From positions 1 to 23,532 of the forward strand of contig DATLEF010000067.1 of assembly GCA_035525455.1 (NCBI GenBank): 23,532 nt of DNA, in the 5' to 3' direction. The translations under genes were made by a program, and so were the position numbers. This document shows, piece after piece, positions 22,904 to 23,532 of this stretch. The notes under the pieces were generated by a model. The model did no database searches and had not been told where the DNA came from. It saw nothing but the letters and a program-made list of their open reading frames with translations. The first letter of the stretch is position 1, and each line of letters starts with the position of its first letter. The stretch is from JAQGMV01 sp035525455. GTDB taxonomy: Bacteria > Pseudomonadota > Gammaproteobacteria > Burkholderiales > SG8-41.

Positions 22904-23532
22904 GAGCGGCGACGACGATCGCAGTAAAAATCCTCGCGCTGCTCGCGCTGCTGCCGGCGCTGGCGCTTGCGTCCGAGGACGGCGTGAAGCTCGACCAGGC
23001 CCCGATCGACCCGTACGACACCGCCTCGCTGCAGCGCGGCGCACGCACTTTCGTGAACTACTGTCTCAACTGTCATAGCGCGAGTTACATGCGCTACAAC
23101 CGGCTGGAGGACATCGGGCTCACAGAGACGCAGATCCGCGACAATCTCGTGCTGGCCGAAGCCAAAGTCGGCGATCTCATGAAGATTGCGATGGACGCGA
23201 AAGACGCGAAGGAGTGGTTTGGCACGCAGCCGCCCGACCTGACCGTCGTCGCGCGTTCGCGTTCTTCCAGCGTCGGATCGGGCAGCGATTGGCTGTACAC
23301 GTATCTGCGCGCGTTCTATCGCGATTCTTCACGGCCGACCGGGTGGAACAACGTGGTGTACCCGAACGTAAGCATGCCGCATGCGCTGTGGCAGCTGCAG
23401 GGCGAGCAGGTGCTGAAGGAGGCGCAGGTTCAGGGTCCCGGCTACATGAAAACCGTGCACCAGCTCGCGCTCGACAAACCGGGGCAGATGAAACCGGTGG
23501 AATACGATCAGCTCGTCGCCGATCTCGTGAAT
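22900..23532 (+). CDS. petC: Cytochrome c1 of the bc1 complex (3' end outside window)
   Basis: Partial: 211 codons from GTG 22900 with no stop before the window ends. A signal peptide (about 1-24, hydrophobic KILALLALLPALALA) precedes the mature domain. The heme c site is CLNCH in FVNYCLNCHSASYMRYNR. DWLYTYLRAFYRDSSRPTGWNN is the typical cytochrome c1 stretch, and the Met ligand segment is probably NVSMPHALWQLQG. The C-terminal membrane anchor is expected just beyond the edge. GTG overlaps the petB stop (GTGA), so petABC is one translationally coupled operon. Confidence 0.95.
   Translation, partial: MRAATTIAVKILALLALLPALALASEDGVKLDQAPIDPYDTASLQRGARTFVNYCLNCHSASYMRYNRLEDIGLTETQIRDNLVLAEAKVGDLMKIAMDAKDAKEWFGTQPPDLTVVARSRSSSVGSGSDWLYTYLRAFYRDSSRPTGWNNVVYPNVSMPHALWQLQGEQVLKEAQVQGPGYMKTVHQLALDKPGQMKPVEYDQLVADLVN

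Noticed and set aside
21527..23044. 505-codon minus-strand frame opposite petB
   Set aside because: Antisense of a membrane protein gene, giving a His/Glu/Arg-rich product with no family features.
1..23532. CRISPR arrays, tRNA genes, insertion sequences, defence islands
   Set aside because: No regularly spaced identical repeats, no tRNA-like cloverleaf or transposase noticed; gene content is housekeeping apart from the left end.

Overview
The window is typical high-GC betaproteobacterial chromosome (Burkholderiales/Nitrosomonadales-like). This rests on gene order and protein character: an mlaFEDCB-ibaG-murA block runs into a nine-gene histidine operon with a short-form HisG, then tatABC, a membrane-anchored HtrA protease, a NIF3-family protein and a cytochrome bc1 operon (petABC). 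Coding density is very high and no gap exceeds about 180 bases. I saw no rRNA, tRNA, CRISPR array, transposase or phage gene.

Left end (1-4568, minus strand): a divergent accessory-looking block. An SDR-type epimerase-like protein has a degenerate cofactor motif and lacks the catalytic lysine. It is followed by an ABC-2 type ATPase without a visible permease, a sigma-54-dependent response regulator, and an ExeA/MshM-like AAA ATPase whose 3' end lies outside the window. The last three genes look like one operon, possibly for envelope, pilus or exopolysaccharide functions. The spacer between this operon and the epimerase gene carries nested inverted repeats.

Centre (4597-9200, plus strand): the Mla phospholipid transport genes (mlaF, E, D, C, B), then ibaG (BolA family) and murA, tightly packed. 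A second MlaF-like ATPase gene converges on murA (9286-10107, minus). It is very similar to the operon MlaF but has tyrosine in place of the H-loop histidine.

10146-17083 (plus): hisG-hisD-hisC-hisB-hisH-hisA-hisF-hisI-hisE, the full route from PRPP to histidine except HisZ (the partner of short HisG) and a histidinol-phosphate phosphatase, which must be elsewhere. Several spacers contain structured repeats: a GC-rich 9-bp hairpin between hisB and hisH, and a seven-base periodic array with an inverted-repeat arm between hisF and hisI.

17098-23532: tatA-tatB-tatC, with another seven-base periodic stretch before tatB. A convergent DegS/DegQ-like protease and a divergent NIF3-family gene follow. 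Last is petA (Rieske protein with a twin-arginine signal, so a likely client of the adjacent Tat system), petB and the 5' part of petC, which runs off the window.

The mla, his and pet transcription units each begin with a similar TTAAC-type -35 and TA(A/C)AAT -10 arrangement. Most of the window is conserved housekeeping. The most unusual items are the H-loop-altered second MlaF, the heptad-periodic spacers, the degenerate SDR protein and the left-end minus-strand block. I found no clear evidence for a wholly new system.
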